Shown here: piece by piece, positions 1-8,630 of the stretch
How positions within the stretch are numbered: position 1 is the stretch's first letter
How the letters are laid out: every line of letters starts with the position of its first letter
IMG/VR virus record: IMGVR_UViG_3300027708_000262
Coordinates: 1 to 26,496 of that record
Length of the DNA stretch: 26,496 nucleotides
Reading direction: 5' to 3' (one strand)
From: a virus
The notes under the pieces: generated by a model
Seen by the model: the letters and a program-made list of their open reading frames with translations, nothing else
Databases searched by the model: none
What the model was told of the DNA's origin: nothing
Translations under genes and position numbers: made by a program

Positions 1-1349
1 CGTATGTGGTTATATATAATCTGAGATGTTGAACCAGAAAAAGCGCAACCAGTAGTATTGTGACCTGTAGTTCCAGGATAATATACATCATTAGCATAAG
101 AAAAGCGAAGTTGTTCAATTTCATTACCTAAGTCAATACGGATGAGTCCTGGTGCTCCGTCTACGCCAGTTGCACACCAGACATATTTATCGCGAGCAGC
201 GAAGTCATAGCAAGGTTGAGTAGTCTCAACAATGAGTGGACCATAAGCAATTGAGCCATCTTGGTCTGATACTGTTGCGGCTCTGATGCCCTTACTTGTA
301 CCAATGAGCATATAGCCAAGGTAGTAGAATATTTTATGAGCAACCTCTCCAACAGGAAGTTCTGCTGCCACCATAGCGGAAGTTAATGTTGGCATAGTTC
401 CTGATGTTGAGAGAGTAAACTTGTAAATTGTAGATTGGATTCCATTGAATCCAGATACGTAAATGGCTGGGCCAGATGCGGTTACTGATGTGTATACATA
501 GTTTGTGTTGGGATGTGTATAGATAGCAGTTCCCAAACTTGTTGCACCAGTAGTGGAAGCGGTAATCTCATAGATAGAGTTGTTGACGCAAAGCACGATG
601 CGTCCCTTGACATACTCCATAACTGCTGTAGTTGCAGTAGTCCCATTAACGGAGAACATAGATACTTCATCGGATGTATCAGATGAGGAGCCAGTCAATG
701 GTTTCCTATACATTGTAAACTTAGCACTACCAGATGTCTTGTTAGTTACCCAATAGGCGTATGTTCCGTCATCACAGATGTCGTATACTGGATAAACACC
801 AGTGCCAGCGTTGTAATCAACAAAGTGAGTTACAGTACCGTCTGTTGCAATTTTGTCAACATCATAATCATCACGAAGAAGGATTCCATTGGTGCCACTC
901 CACGTGATAGAACGAACATTTTGATTAACGGTACCATTTGATAAAATAGAACCAGTAATGTTGTGACCTTGTGTGCAAGAATTAAGGAGAGTTACCTTGC
1001 CCTTGTTCCAAATGTTTACACCCTTGCTATCATGAAAGCGATGTGCAACTACTTCGCCAGCAGATGGGTCATAAAAATTAATGCCACTTCCATGATGGAA
1101 TGAGGATTGAGCGCGAACCCACCAGCCAGTAATTGACTGCTCGCCAGGTTCCTGGCTTTGGTCAATCTGTTGCTTGCGATACTGCGCAGTCTGACGACCA
1201 TATGGGAATGCATCTCCAGTCATCAAGAAGAATGGCAACGCATTCAAGGCAACATCGTAAGATTCTGCATTAGAAGAGTAATTTACAGCACCAACTGGGT
1301 TGGATAATATATAAGGAAGACCTTCGGTTACATCTGCACCATATGCCAT
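1..1349 (-). CDS. Minor tail protein, beta-propeller-like (partial, 3' end off window)
   Basis: Open frame from an ATG at 1347-1349 to the left edge with no stop, so at least 449 residues are present and the C-terminus is missing. The start is preceded by TAGGGG. Residues near 60-100 contain QIDQSQEPGEQ, then GWWVRAQSSFHHGSG, a pattern I associate with minor tail proteins of actinobacteriophages. From about residue 130 the chain is a run of short beta-strand repeats with aromatic and Gly-Thr turns (for example YAYWVTNKTSGS, IYVSGFNGIQ, KYVWCATGVDG), as in a beta-propeller. The role is probably in the distal tail or receptor-binding complex. It is the last gene seen in the late operon, 9 bases after the stop of its upstream neighbour. 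Family membership is from memory; the exact tail position is inference. Confidence 0.7.
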   Translation of the reverse strand, partial: MAYGADVTEGLPYILSNPVGAVNYSSNAESYDVALNALPFFLMTGDAFPYGRQTAQYRKQQIDQSQEPGEQSITGWWVRAQSSFHHGSGINFYDPSAGEVVAHRFHDSKGVNIWNKGKVTLLNSCTQGHNITGSILSNGTVNQNVRSITWSGTNGILLRDDYDVDKIATDGTVTHFVDYNAGTGVYPVYDICDDGTYAYWVTNKTSGSAKFTMYRKPLTGSSSDTSDEVSMFSVNGTTATTAVMEYVKGRIVLCVNNSIYEITASTTGATSLGTAIYTHPNTNYVYTSVTASGPAIYVSGFNGIQSTIYKFTLSTSGTMPTLTSAMVAAELPVGEVAHKIFYYLGYMLIGTSKGIRAATVSDQDGSIAYGPLIVETTQPCYDFAARDKYVWCATGVDGAPGLIRIDLGNEIEQLRFSYANDVYYPGTTGHNTTGCAFSGSTSQIIYNHI

Positions 1350-1358
1350 TAGTTACCC

Positions 1359-1673
1359 CTATTCTTTAGACTGTATAATTACAACGTGACTTGCATCTGG
1401 GCAATCCCATAGGCAAGTATCAGTATTGAGTATTGCGCTATCGTGGCACTTAGGTGGAATGAAAGCATCTAGTGATGCATCATAGGAATAACCAATTCCT
1501 GCGTAGTGCTTGCGATATCCATTGGTTGCAGCATTGTAAGAAGTTTTTAACCAAGTGCCACCAAGATTGTCAATAAACCATTGATAACCTTCATCACCTG
1601 CTGGGTCATTATTATCGCCAACAAGTACGCGAATAACTTTGTTCTCTGAATCTATTTCTGCCCAATGACTCAT
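1359..1673 (-). CDS. Small phage tail-fibre-associated protein
   Basis: 104 residues. The chain starts MSHWAEIDSENKVIRVLVGDN, continues with a Gly-Gly-Thr-Trp-x-x-Thr-Ser-Tyr-Asn segment (residues 38-47) and a Gly-Ile-Gly-Tyr-Ser-Tyr-Asp segment (about 59-65), then DAFIPPKC and a C-terminal Cys/Trp/Pro cluster. This pattern (Ala-Glu-Ile-Asp start, GGTW, AGIGY-YD, FIPP) is shared by a widespread family of small virion-associated proteins encoded beside tail fibres in cyanophages and other aquatic phages; the function is not known to me. Its ATG overlaps the stop of the glycine-rich gene by one base (TAATG), so translation is probably coupled. Confidence 0.75.
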   Translation of the reverse strand: MSHWAEIDSENKVIRVLVGDNNDPAGDEGYQWFIDNLGGTWLKTSYNAATNGYRKHYAGIGYSYDASLDAFIPPKCHDSAILNTDTCLWDCPDASHVVIIQSKE

Positions 1674-2563
1674 TAGTATGCCGCCGATTTCAAATATCTA
1701 ACAATGACAATTCCTGAACCGCCATTACCTCCTGCGACTCTTTGAGAAGAACCATAACCACCACCGCCGCCAGAACCTGTATTTGATGCAGCATTGCCAC
1801 CAGGTACATTGGTGTACCCATTGTCATCAATTGTATTATAGTAATAATAAGAGTTTCCACCATTACCTGCACCTGCACTACCGCCACCAGCGTCACCTTG
1901 TCCGCTAGCACCACCACCACCAGCATAAGCGCCACTTGCGCCAGTTGATGTTGCAGAAGCCCAAGAGGAATATGTACTAGTTCCAGTACCGCCGCTGCGA
2001 CCACTAGCAGAAGCAGAACTTCCACCGCCGCCTCCGCCATTATTTGCTCCAGCATAACCTTCTACTGGACTGTAATTGCCAGCGTTGCCTGCTGCGCCAT
2101 TAAAGCCTGATGCGCCACCGCCACCAGAGCCACCCGTAGTTCCGTCAGTTCCGCCATTACCATATTGATTGTATGTACCACCACCATGTCCACCGCCAGT
2201 AGCAGAGTAACTTCCTAAACTTGAATTGACACCATTACCATAGGCACCTCCTCCGCCACCAATGGTGACAGTATAAGTCGATGCGCTTAATGATTGGTTG
2301 CTTGCATAACGTAAACCACCAGCACCGCCACCACCAGCAGGACCGTAACACGTACCATTACCACCACCGCCACCTGCAATTACTAAGTAATCACAGATAA
2401 GAGGTACGTCTTTAACAATTAAAGAACTGCTGGCAGTAAAGGTACGGTAGTAATAGGTTGAGTCAGATGAAAGCGTGCCACCAGTAACTGTTGATTTCTT
2501 TTGACCCATTAATCCAAAAACGCGGGCTGAAAGCCCACCGAAACTACTGAGAATTGGGGACAT
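1673..2563 (-). CDS. Glycine-rich tail adhesin-like protein (polyglycine domain)
   Basis: 296 residues. After an N-terminal segment of about 55 residues comes CDYLVIAGGGGG and then more than 200 residues dominated by runs of three to six glycines separated by Ser/Thr/Tyr/Asn turns, closing with GGSGIVIVRY near residues 282-291. The start (DYLVIAGGGGG) and end (GIVIVRY) are hallmarks of the phage glycine-rich tail domain. In some phage adhesins such glycine runs form a sandwich of polyglycine II helices carrying receptor-binding loops. Likely role: host recognition at the fibre tip. The ATG is 7 bases after the upstream fibre stop, and the 3' end overlaps the next gene by one base. Long G/C-rich repeats favour recombination and loop exchange. 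Confidence 0.8.
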   Translation of the reverse strand: MSPILSSFGGLSARVFGLMGQKKSTVTGGTLSSDSTYYYRTFTASSSLIVKDVPLICDYLVIAGGGGGNGTCYGPAGGGGAGGLRYASNQSLSASTYTVTIGGGGGAYGNGVNSSLGSYSATGGGHGGGTYNQYGNGGTDGTTGGSGGGGASGFNGAAGNAGNYSPVEGYAGANNGGGGGGSSASASGRSGGTGTSTYSSWASATSTGASGAYAGGGGASGQGDAGGGSAGAGNGGNSYYYYNTIDDNGYTNVPGGNAASNTGSGGGGGYGSSQRVAGGNGGSGIVIVRYLKSAAY

Positions 2564-2570
2564 TGGGGAC

Positions 2571-3602
2571 CTACGCGAACTTTACTTGAGAAGCAAATAC
2601 TGTGTAAGCCGCAGAACCTGTCTTAAAGATTGTGTATGAGTAAGCATCAATTGATGATGCACTACCCGAACTAGGTGCTGTTCCACCTTGCCATTTAGGA
2701 GTAACGGAAGTTCCATCAATAGTAAGAGCAGAGCCATAATAAGCAGTCGCACCTTGAGTTACAAGGAATACCACTGTGATTGACTCACCTGTAGCCATTA
2801 AAGAGTTAAGAGTTGTTGAACCATCACCACGAACATTCAAGGTCCAGTTAGCACTAGCACTTGTTGTATAGTACAAAGTGCCTTGAGTTACTGTATCAAA
2901 ATTGATAGTTCCAGTTGCTGCTGTTGCAGATACTGTAGTAACCTCGCGTGGGGATTTGATAGAAGGATAATTGGTAACAGAAGAATTGATTGTTGGAGAT
3001 GTTAGTGTTTTATTAGTAAGGGTGTCAGTTGTTGCTCTACCTACTAATGTGTCTGTAGATGTTGGCAAGGTAATTGTTCCAGTATTTGAGATTGTAGAAA
3101 TAACTGGAGTTGTCAATGTCTTATTAGTTAATGTATCAGTTGTTGCACGCCCAACTAGAGTATCAGTTGATGTTGGCAGTGTTATTGTTCCACTATTTAC
3201 AATAGTAGAAATAACTGGAGCAGTCAATGTTTTATTAGTTAAAGTTGTTGTTCCAGTAGGGGTAACTGCTGAATCGACACCAGTTGTATAATAATCCAAA
3301 TCATTACTTGTAAGAACATGCTTAATTACCGCTCCACCAGAATGCGTAATAGCAGTTGAACCAGCGCGGCCACGAACAATAGTAAAAGTATCTGAAGATA
3401 CTGCAGTAATGAACACGATTTCTTCATTTGTAGTATCTGGGTCGATAGCAATTGTAAATTGGTCTACGTTTCCTGATGTGAGAGTCACTCCACCCATTAA
3501 TAGCGAACCAGTTCCAGTAGCAGCGGTCATTGATGTTGCAGAACTGGATATGCCATTTGCAAGAGTTGTCTGTACGCTAATGCTTGAATATTTACGTGTC
3601 AT
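2571..3602 (-). CDS. Tail fibre protein with 37-residue TLTNKTL repeats
   Basis: 343 residues. The N-terminus (about 1-110) has beta-rich repeats, including EEIVFITAVSSDTFTIVRGRAGS, a motif common in phage fibre and stem proteins. Residues 120-200 carry the heptad TLTNKTL three times at positions 120, 157 and 194, exactly 37 residues apart, each followed by P-V/T-I and a TGTITLPTSTDTLVGRATTD segment. This is the classic repeated fibre-shaft module. The C-terminus is a beta-rich domain (about 215-343) ending in FASQVKFA. The start has a good AAGGAA site. It sits between the adaptor-like gene and the glycine-rich adhesin, so it is probably part of the same fibre assembly. Confidence 0.8.
   Translation of the reverse strand: MTRKYSSISVQTTLANGISSSATSMTAATGTGSLLMGGVTLTSGNVDQFTIAIDPDTTNEEIVFITAVSSDTFTIVRGRAGSTAITHSGGAVIKHVLTSNDLDYYTTGVDSAVTPTGTTTLTNKTLTAPVISTIVNSGTITLPTSTDTLVGRATTDTLTNKTLTTPVISTISNTGTITLPTSTDTLVGRATTDTLTNKTLTSPTINSSVTNYPSIKSPREVTTVSATAATGTINFDTVTQGTLYYTTSASANWTLNVRGDGSTTLNSLMATGESITVVFLVTQGATAYYGSALTIDGTSVTPKWQGGTAPSSGSASSIDAYSYTIFKTGSAAYTVFASQVKFA
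3003..3245 (-). repeat. Three 111-base repeats coding the TLTNKTL fibre modules
   Basis: The DNA coding residues 120-200 of the fibre gene contains two full 111-base units and the start of a third. The copies have drifted at wobble positions while the protein is almost unchanged, which shows selection on the protein repeat. Confidence 0.8.
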
Positions 3603-3611
3603 TTATTTTCC

Positions 3612-4514
3612 TTAGCGGGTGTAGTGGATTTTAGTTGGATACTGGTTTTTCAATTTCATTGACTCATCTTCAAGTCTTTGATTATACAAATTGAAGAGGT
3701 ACTTAGATGCATTAACTCCAGCAGTAGAAGGCAGTTTGCTATCAGCAGAATCTGATTCGGCTGATGTCAGGTTAATTCTACCTGCATCGAGGTAAGACAA
3801 AAGTCGATAAGAGGTGCCAAGGATAATAACATCGCGGCAAGATGCTGGGAGACCACTCACATCAACAAAGTCTTCCCCATTTGAATCAAGGTTATTAGGT
3901 TGGGTTGTGTACCAAACTTGGACTGTGCGACCTGCAGTTACGCCTTCATAGATTGAAATTGTTTTGTTTGTGTTGAATGCTGTGATATTAGCCATTCTAT
4001 CTTCACGCCAGCGATGAATAGGTAGCCATTCTTTAGATGGACCAACTACCTGCCAACTAACCGAAAGAATTTCTTGAGCATCATCTGGAAGGGGATAGGC
4101 TACTTGCGCTGGATTAAATGTAAATGTAGTCGAACTGATAGCCCAAAGTTTTGGGTATACGCTATTGATTGTATCATTAATAGCATTCTTGATACTCACT
4201 CTTGGAAATGTGGGAGATAGAGTTACCTGAGAGTACTGAGCATGTGGGGCTGGGCTTGTATTAGAATAGCCACGACCAAAACCTGGAATAATATTTAAAG
4301 TGCTAGTTGTTTTATCGAATGAGTCCACCCATAGCAACTCCTCATCAATTTCAATAATACCTTTTGCAAGATTAGATGCTGAACCAATGGTGACAGCCGT
4401 AGAAGTTGTAGTTATGCCACCAGAGTTAGCCAGGTATGTAATGCGGTCTTGACGCATTGTATATCCAGCAAGGTTAGCGCGTACCTCGTCTACCATATCT
4501 TTTAGCGTTGCCAT
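3612..4514 (-). CDS. Virion structural protein, probable head-tail adaptor or connector
   Basis: 300 residues with a strong ribosome site (AGAGGAGATATA before ATG). The N-terminus (MATLKDMVDEVRANLAGY) is helical, followed by a beta-rich insert (ITTTSTAVTIGSASNLAKG, then ELLWVDSFD, GFGRGYSNTSPAPH) of the kind also seen in phage fibre proteins. A helix (RVSIKNAINDTINSVYPKLW, about 105-124) and a mixed middle follow. The last 80 residues (from SCRDVIILGTSYRLLSYLDAG) are helical. Helix-beta-long helix is the outline of several podoviral and siphoviral adaptor or stopper proteins, which is the basis of the call. I do not recognise a precise family. Its place among fibre genes would also allow a fibre-attachment role. 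Confidence 0.5.
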   Translation of the reverse strand: MATLKDMVDEVRANLAGYTMRQDRITYLANSGGITTTSTAVTIGSASNLAKGIIEIDEELLWVDSFDKTTSTLNIIPGFGRGYSNTSPAPHAQYSQVTLSPTFPRVSIKNAINDTINSVYPKLWAISSTTFTFNPAQVAYPLPDDAQEILSVSWQVVGPSKEWLPIHRWREDRMANITAFNTNKTISIYEGVTAGRTVQVWYTTQPNNLDSNGEDFVDVSGLPASCRDVIILGTSYRLLSYLDAGRINLTSAESDSADSKLPSTAGVNASKYLFNLYNQRLEDESMKLKNQYPTKIHYTR

Positions 4515-4585
4515 TATATCTCCTCTAGAGTTGTTTCTGTCTGTAATTCATATTGCCTTTTATAAATCAGGCTTCGATAATAGTA

Positions 4586-7500
4586 TCAGTAGGATGGATA
4601 CCACTTGGTTGTTATTGGGTCATAAGTCATAATCAAAGCCCTTGAAACTACTGCCGTTGAGATAAGAGCGATGTTTCCAGCAGTTGTAGTTGTAAAAATT
4701 CCAGTTGGTATTAACGTAATCGAACCGCCGTTTGTTGAAATTGGAACAGGTGCAGTAATTGTTACTATTGCTGTTGTACCTGAAATAAATGCGATTGGAG
4801 TGGTCGGAGCGATGGTTGTTGCGGAGGCAATAGTTGGCGCACCTGCCGTAGTTCCCATTGCCATAGTGCCATTTGCTCCGATAGCAGCAAGAACAGCACC
4901 AGCCGAGTTTTGCCATTCTGTAAGGTTTGCTGCTTGCGAAGCAACGCCTTTTACTACAAATGGAGTAACTGCTGCTCCTAGTGCGGTTGCAGTATTTCCT
5001 GGAGTGAATTGCGCTGTTCCAGTTCCTACCGTAATTGTTGCGTTAGTTGTATTGGCAACAGTAAAGGAATAAGAAGAACCAGCCGAAACCGTAGCAACTG
5101 AGGCAATTTGATAAGTTCCGTTATAGCCTGATGGAGTAAATCCTGCAAGGATTACTTTATTACTTATTGCAAGTAATTGAGCAGAAGCAGCGTATGTAAA
5201 AGTTGCAGTTGTAGAAGTGAAAGAAGCGCTGCTCATTGTGATTGTGTATGAAGCAGTAGCCGATGCAGTTCCACCAGTTACTAATTGACCAGCATTTGTA
5301 AATACGCTATTTGTAGTAGAAGCGTTACCAACAAAACGAGCAATTTCTGCTGTTTGTCCAACGGTGTTTTGAATAACTCTAAGTTGAGTAGTACCTCCGT
5401 TATTGACAACACTTAGACCAGAAGTCTGATTGAATACGTTGTTTCCTGCAGTAAAACCTGCGCTACCAGAAGTGAAACCACCAGTAGAGGCACTCACAAC
5501 ACCTGCGCTTGATACAGAAACCAAAGCAGTTCCTGCCGAGTTTTTCCATTCTTGCAAGTTTCCTGGAGTTGTTGCATTTGCTTGAACTATCAAGCCAACG
5601 GCAGAAGCAGCACCTTGAATTGTCTGCGGTGAAGTTGTAAAAGTATTTGCCGAAGCAAGATACGGAATATCACTAATTACTGAGCCTGTTGGAATTGTTA
5701 CAGTACCAGTAAATGTTGGTGATGCTAAGTTAGCCTTTAGAGCAAGTGCTGTAGTTTGCGCTGTAGATACTGGTTTATCTGCATCTGCTGTGTTATCAAC
5801 TGAACCCAATCCAACCATAGTTTTTGTAATACCTGAAACGGTACCCGTAAAAGTTGGTGATGCAAGGTTTGCTTTTAGGTCAAGAGCAGTTTGAGTTGCT
5901 GTTGAGATTGGTTTTGAAGCGTCAGAAGTATTATCTACGTTACCAAGCCCAACCATTGTTTTAGTAATTCCGCTTACTGTTCCAGTAAAAGTTGGGGAAG
6001 CAAGTGGAGCATAAGTTCCTGATAATGAAACATTTCCAGTCAAACCATCTACTGATTGAACTGGAGAAATTGGAGTAAGAACTTCAATCCAATTAGCAAG
6101 AGTTGTAGCAGGAGAGGTTTGAAGAATAAATGTTTTATTTATATCTGAACGAATAGCAACATCGCCAGTTTGAGCAGTAAGTGCAAGCATGGCTGCCTGT
6201 GTTGTTACTACAAAAGTATCAGTAATGGCAAGAGGAGGAATTTGAGATGAAGGCACTAACCCCGAACCGTCAAGAGTTGCGACACCATTTGCTGCGGCTT
6301 TTTGAGAAGTGGGAATAGCAGCGTTGGCAGTTGTATTAGCGGTGTTTGCTAAATCGTAGGCCGACTTTGTTGCTGTTGGAGTTGAAGCAAGCACTGAGGA
6401 GGTGGTTGACGTTGAATCTGAAAGTTGCACCACGCCACTTGCAGAAGTTGAAGCCGCCGATACTGAAAGATTTGCGGACGATGAAGTCCCTGCATTTGTA
6501 ATTGGAGCATTGACCGCAATAATTCCAGACGTGCCGTTGGTGCCATTGGTTCCGTTAGTTCCTCTTGGAATTGTAAAATCAAATACCGCCGCGCTTGAAG
6601 TTCCGCTGTTGGTGACGGTAGCGCTAGTTCCAGCGGCTCCAGTAGTTGTCGTTCCTGCTGCTATTGTGGCCGCAGCCCCAGTTGCACCTGTTGCGCCAGT
6701 ATCACCTTTAACGCCTTGAATACCTTGCGAGCCAGTTGCTCCTGTCGCGCCTGTATCACCGCGAGGTATTGTAAAGTCAAATACGGCTGCACTTGTAGTT
6801 CCAGAATTAATTACACTAGCAGAAGTTCCAGGTGAACCTGTTGTTACAGTTCCTGCAAAAATTGTGGCTGCTGTACCAGTAGTACCTGTATCACCTTTTG
6901 CCCCAGTAGAACCAGTCGCACCAGTAGCGCCAGTCGCTCCCGTGTCACCACGTGGTATAGTAAAGTTAAATACGGCTGCTGAAGAAGTACCTGAGTTATT
7001 AACAGATGCTGATGTGCCTGGGGAGCCAGTTGTTGTGCTTCCTACAGAAAGAGTTGCTGCTGAACCAGCAGTTCCTGTATTTCCAGTATCACCCTTAGGT
7101 AAAGTAAAATTAATTGTCTGAGTGGGTGAGGTTCCAGTAATTGTAACTGCAGCAGTTGTGCCACCAGTTACTGTTCCTACACTTAAAACATTTGATGCTC
7201 CAGTTGCGCCTGTATCACCTTTTGCTCCAGTTGCCCCAGTTGCTCCTGTTGAACCAGTCGCTCCTGTTGAACCTGTTGAACCTGTTGCACCTGTGGCACC
7301 AGTTGCTCCAGTAGGGATAGTAAAGTTCAATACAGCGGCAGAGGAGTTTCCAGAATTTGTTACAGAAGCAGAAGTTCCTGCTGCACCAGTCGTAGTTGAA
7401 CCAACAGATACAGTTGCTGCTGCTCCAGTAGCACCTGTGGGTAGGGTTAAATTTAATGTTTGAGTTGGAGCCGTACCAGTTATGGTTGCCGCTGCTGTGG

Positions 7501-7720
7501 AACCATTGGTGACTGTTCCAACTGTTAAAGTATTGGCTGGCCCAGTAGAACCAGTGTCGCCTTTAATTCCTTGTGGACCCTGGTCATTTGCCACAACAAC
7601 TGTAGTATCCGCAACAGCAACTGGCGTAACAATTACATCAATTGCATTTGTTGATGGACTAACATTGACAGATATGTCACTAGTTGGGGATTGTTCAACT
7701 ACTACGACTGTTTCACTCAT
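4586..7720 (-). CDS. Collagen-like long tail fibre
   Basis: 1044 residues. After about 47 residues, Gly-X-Y collagen blocks occur at about 48-62, 137-175, 210-221, 258-283, 321-349 and 387-399. They alternate with 40-50-residue beta modules of the form SVGSTTTG...SASVTNSG...AAVFNFTIPRG. Residues about 560-670 carry repeated SPTFTGTVSGITKTMVGLG modules followed by NVDNTSDASKP or SVDNTADADKP. The C-terminal third is beta-rich and ends ITTKWYPSY, a typical fibre terminus. Collagen triple helices are established trimeric shaft elements in phage fibres. The start ATG overlaps the upstream stop by 4 bases (ATGA) and lacks a strong Shine-Dalgarno, so translation is probably coupled. Confidence 0.88.
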   Translation of the reverse strand: MSETVVVVEQSPTSDISVNVSPSTNAIDVIVTPVAVADTTVVVANDQGPQGIKGDTGSTGPANTLTVGTVTNGSTAAATITGTAPTQTLNLTLPTGATGAAATVSVGSTTTGAAGTSASVTNSGNSSAAVLNFTIPTGATGATGATGSTGSTGATGSTGATGATGAKGDTGATGASNVLSVGTVTGGTTAAVTITGTSPTQTINFTLPKGDTGNTGTAGSAATLSVGSTTTGSPGTSASVNNSGTSSAAVFNFTIPRGDTGATGATGATGSTGAKGDTGTTGTAATIFAGTVTTGSPGTSASVINSGTTSAAVFDFTIPRGDTGATGATGSQGIQGVKGDTGATGATGAAATIAAGTTTTGAAGTSATVTNSGTSSAAVFDFTIPRGTNGTNGTNGTSGIIAVNAPITNAGTSSSANLSVSAASTSASGVVQLSDSTSTTSSVLASTPTATKSAYDLANTANTTANAAIPTSQKAAANGVATLDGSGLVPSSQIPPLAITDTFVVTTQAAMLALTAQTGDVAIRSDINKTFILQTSPATTLANWIEVLTPISPVQSVDGLTGNVSLSGTYAPLASPTFTGTVSGITKTMVGLGNVDNTSDASKPISTATQTALDLKANLASPTFTGTVSGITKTMVGLGSVDNTADADKPVSTAQTTALALKANLASPTFTGTVTIPTGSVISDIPYLASANTFTTSPQTIQGAASAVGLIVQANATTPGNLQEWKNSAGTALVSVSSAGVVSASTGGFTSGSAGFTAGNNVFNQTSGLSVVNNGGTTQLRVIQNTVGQTAEIARFVGNASTTNSVFTNAGQLVTGGTASATASYTITMSSASFTSTTATFTYAASAQLLAISNKVILAGFTPSGYNGTYQIASVATVSAGSSYSFTVANTTNATITVGTGTAQFTPGNTATALGAAVTPFVVKGVASQAANLTEWQNSAGAVLAAIGANGTMAMGTTAGAPTIASATTIAPTTPIAFISGTTAIVTITAPVPISTNGGSITLIPTGIFTTTTAGNIALISTAVVSRALIMTYDPITTKWYPSY
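6520..7580 (-). repeat. Collagen-coding repeat tract (Gly-X-Y blocks and beta modules)
   Basis: DNA coding residues about 48-400 of the collagen-like fibre. It consists of imperfect 9-base Gly-Ala/Ser/Asp-Thr units and four or more imperfect copies of a 120-140-base beta module. The repeats also create long open frames on the opposite strand that read PVAPVAPV; these are not genes. Such tracts can expand and contract by slippage or recombination, changing shaft length. Confidence 0.75.
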
Positions 7721-8058
7721 GAGGTAACCGATGCTGTTACGACGAACTTACCCTCAAGCAATCTTGTAACAACGCTGCCAGAGTTAAAAACAAAATCATA
7801 GACATACTGCCCAGGAGTCAAAGTTGTTGTTGTAGCCGAACTTAAAGTTACCACAACAGTTCCAGCAGACCCACCCAAAGCAATTTTTCCATTGCCATTT
7901 GTAGCAGATATTGTAGTAGTACTAGAACCAATAAATGGGCGAATAGTCATTGTTGCTGTGTAACCAGTTAGGTTCCATGCAGTATCACTTGTCTTGACAG
8001 TGAAATTAAAAGTAAAAGTTGTGCCTTGTTCGCAAACTAAGTTATATTTTGCACTCAT
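7717..8058 (-). CDS. Small beta-sandwich virion protein (tail or fibre associated)
   Basis: 113 residues. The sequence shows the pattern of a widespread small phage protein: an N-terminal EQGTTFTFNFTVK strand, Trp-Asn-Leu-Thr-Gly-Tyr-Thr-Ala-Thr-Met-x-Ile-Arg at about 48-60, and a C-terminal LTPGQYVYDFVF...VTRLLEGKFVV segment. This is an Ig-like or baseplate-upper-domain-like beta sandwich. In many phages such proteins lie just upstream of fibre or baseplate genes, as here. The ribosome site is AAGGGTGA. The stop overlaps the collagen-fibre start (ATGA), which suggests fixed stoichiometry with the fibre, perhaps as an anchor. The specific role is inference. Confidence 0.6.
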   Translation of the reverse strand: MSAKYNLVCEQGTTFTFNFTVKTSDTAWNLTGYTATMTIRPFIGSSTTTISATNGNGKIALGGSAGTVVVTLSSATTTTLTPGQYVYDFVFNSGSVVTRLLEGKFVVTASVTS

Positions 8059-8327
8059 TACATATTCACCCTTCTTAGTGCTTCAACAGCACCAAGTCCT
8101 GTAGTTCCAGCAATTGCATTACATGCACCTTGAAGGTCTTTCCATTGCGAGATTGGCAGGCTAGCATAAATGTTACATGCACCAGTAGCGGCAAGACCTA
8201 CAGTTCCAGCAAGTTTATTTGCCGCGCCCTCGTCATCTAACCATTGTGTTTTGGGAGGTAAAGTACCACCAAATGCAAGGCGGTTTAATTCCTCAACTAA
8301 TGTACTGCCTGGTCTACCGTATGCCAT
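8058..8327 (-). CDS. Small hypothetical phage protein
   Basis: 89 residues. The chain starts MAYGRPGSTLVEELNRLA, has a Trp-Leu-Asp-Asp-Glu-Gly-Ala-Ala-Asn motif (about 29-37), and contains two similar halves: KLAGTVGLAATGACNIYAS and ACNAIAGTTGLGAVEALRR, an internal duplication of an (A/G)xxGTxGLxA pattern. I have no function for it, although short proteins with a QWLDDEGAANKLAG-like segment recur beside phage fibre genes. It overlaps the next gene by one base (8058), so it belongs to the fibre sub-operon. Confidence 0.6.
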   Translation of the reverse strand: MAYGRPGSTLVEELNRLAFGGTLPPKTQWLDDEGAANKLAGTVGLAATGACNIYASLPISQWKDLQGACNAIAGTTGLGAVEALRRVNM

Positions 8328-8339
8328 TGCCAGCCTCTC

Positions 8340-8630
8340 TTACTTAGATTTATTTCGCTTTGAAATTGCTGCTGCTTTTGCCTTAGCATCTGCTTTAGAT
8401 GAAGCGCCCCATGCTTGTAGAGATAAAAGTAATCTTGTTGGTTCCCCATTAGGCTTGCGTTCTGGTCCTGGCATACCGCCCATGCGAGCCAGGAAGGATG
8501 CCCTGCGTGGGTTGTCTCCAGCCTTTACAGGGGCTTTGAGGGTGCCACCCTTGTAAGATGCCCTGCCTTTGGCATTGAGTCCCCCAGAAGGGTTCTTGCC
8601 TTCTTTACGTTGCCATGCTGCACTTGCCAT
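8340..8630 (-). CDS. DUF6321-like small basic phage protein
   Basis: 96 residues. The chain starts MASAAWQRKEGKNPSGGLNAKGRASYKGGTLK with the first motif at residues 6-27, followed by NPRRASFLARMGGMPG (about 40-55) and a C-terminal Lys/Ala helix. WxRKEGKNPxGGLNxKGR together with PRRxSFxARMxGM is the signature of a widespread phage family that I recall as DUF6321; the database assignment should be confirmed. The function is not established to my knowledge. It overlaps the glycosyltransferase stop by one base. It is strongly basic, like the group of small proteins on the far side of the glycosyltransferase. Confidence 0.7.
   Translation of the reverse strand: MASAAWQRKEGKNPSGGLNAKGRASYKGGTLKAPVKAGDNPRRASFLARMGGMPGPERKPNGEPTRLLLSLQAWGASSKADAKAKAAAISKRNKSK

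Noticed and set aside
1690-2055. Minus-strand hydrophobic open frame inside the glycine-rich gene
   Set aside because: It is an alternate frame of a glycine-codon repeat and reads Leu/Val runs; the glycine-rich frame has recognisable start and end motifs.
6402-7727. Plus-strand open frames reading PVAPVAPV-type repeats
   Set aside because: They are the antisense of the collagen-like repeats; Gly-Ala-Thr codons give Pro-Val-Ala on the other strand. No ribosome sites and no plausible protein fold.
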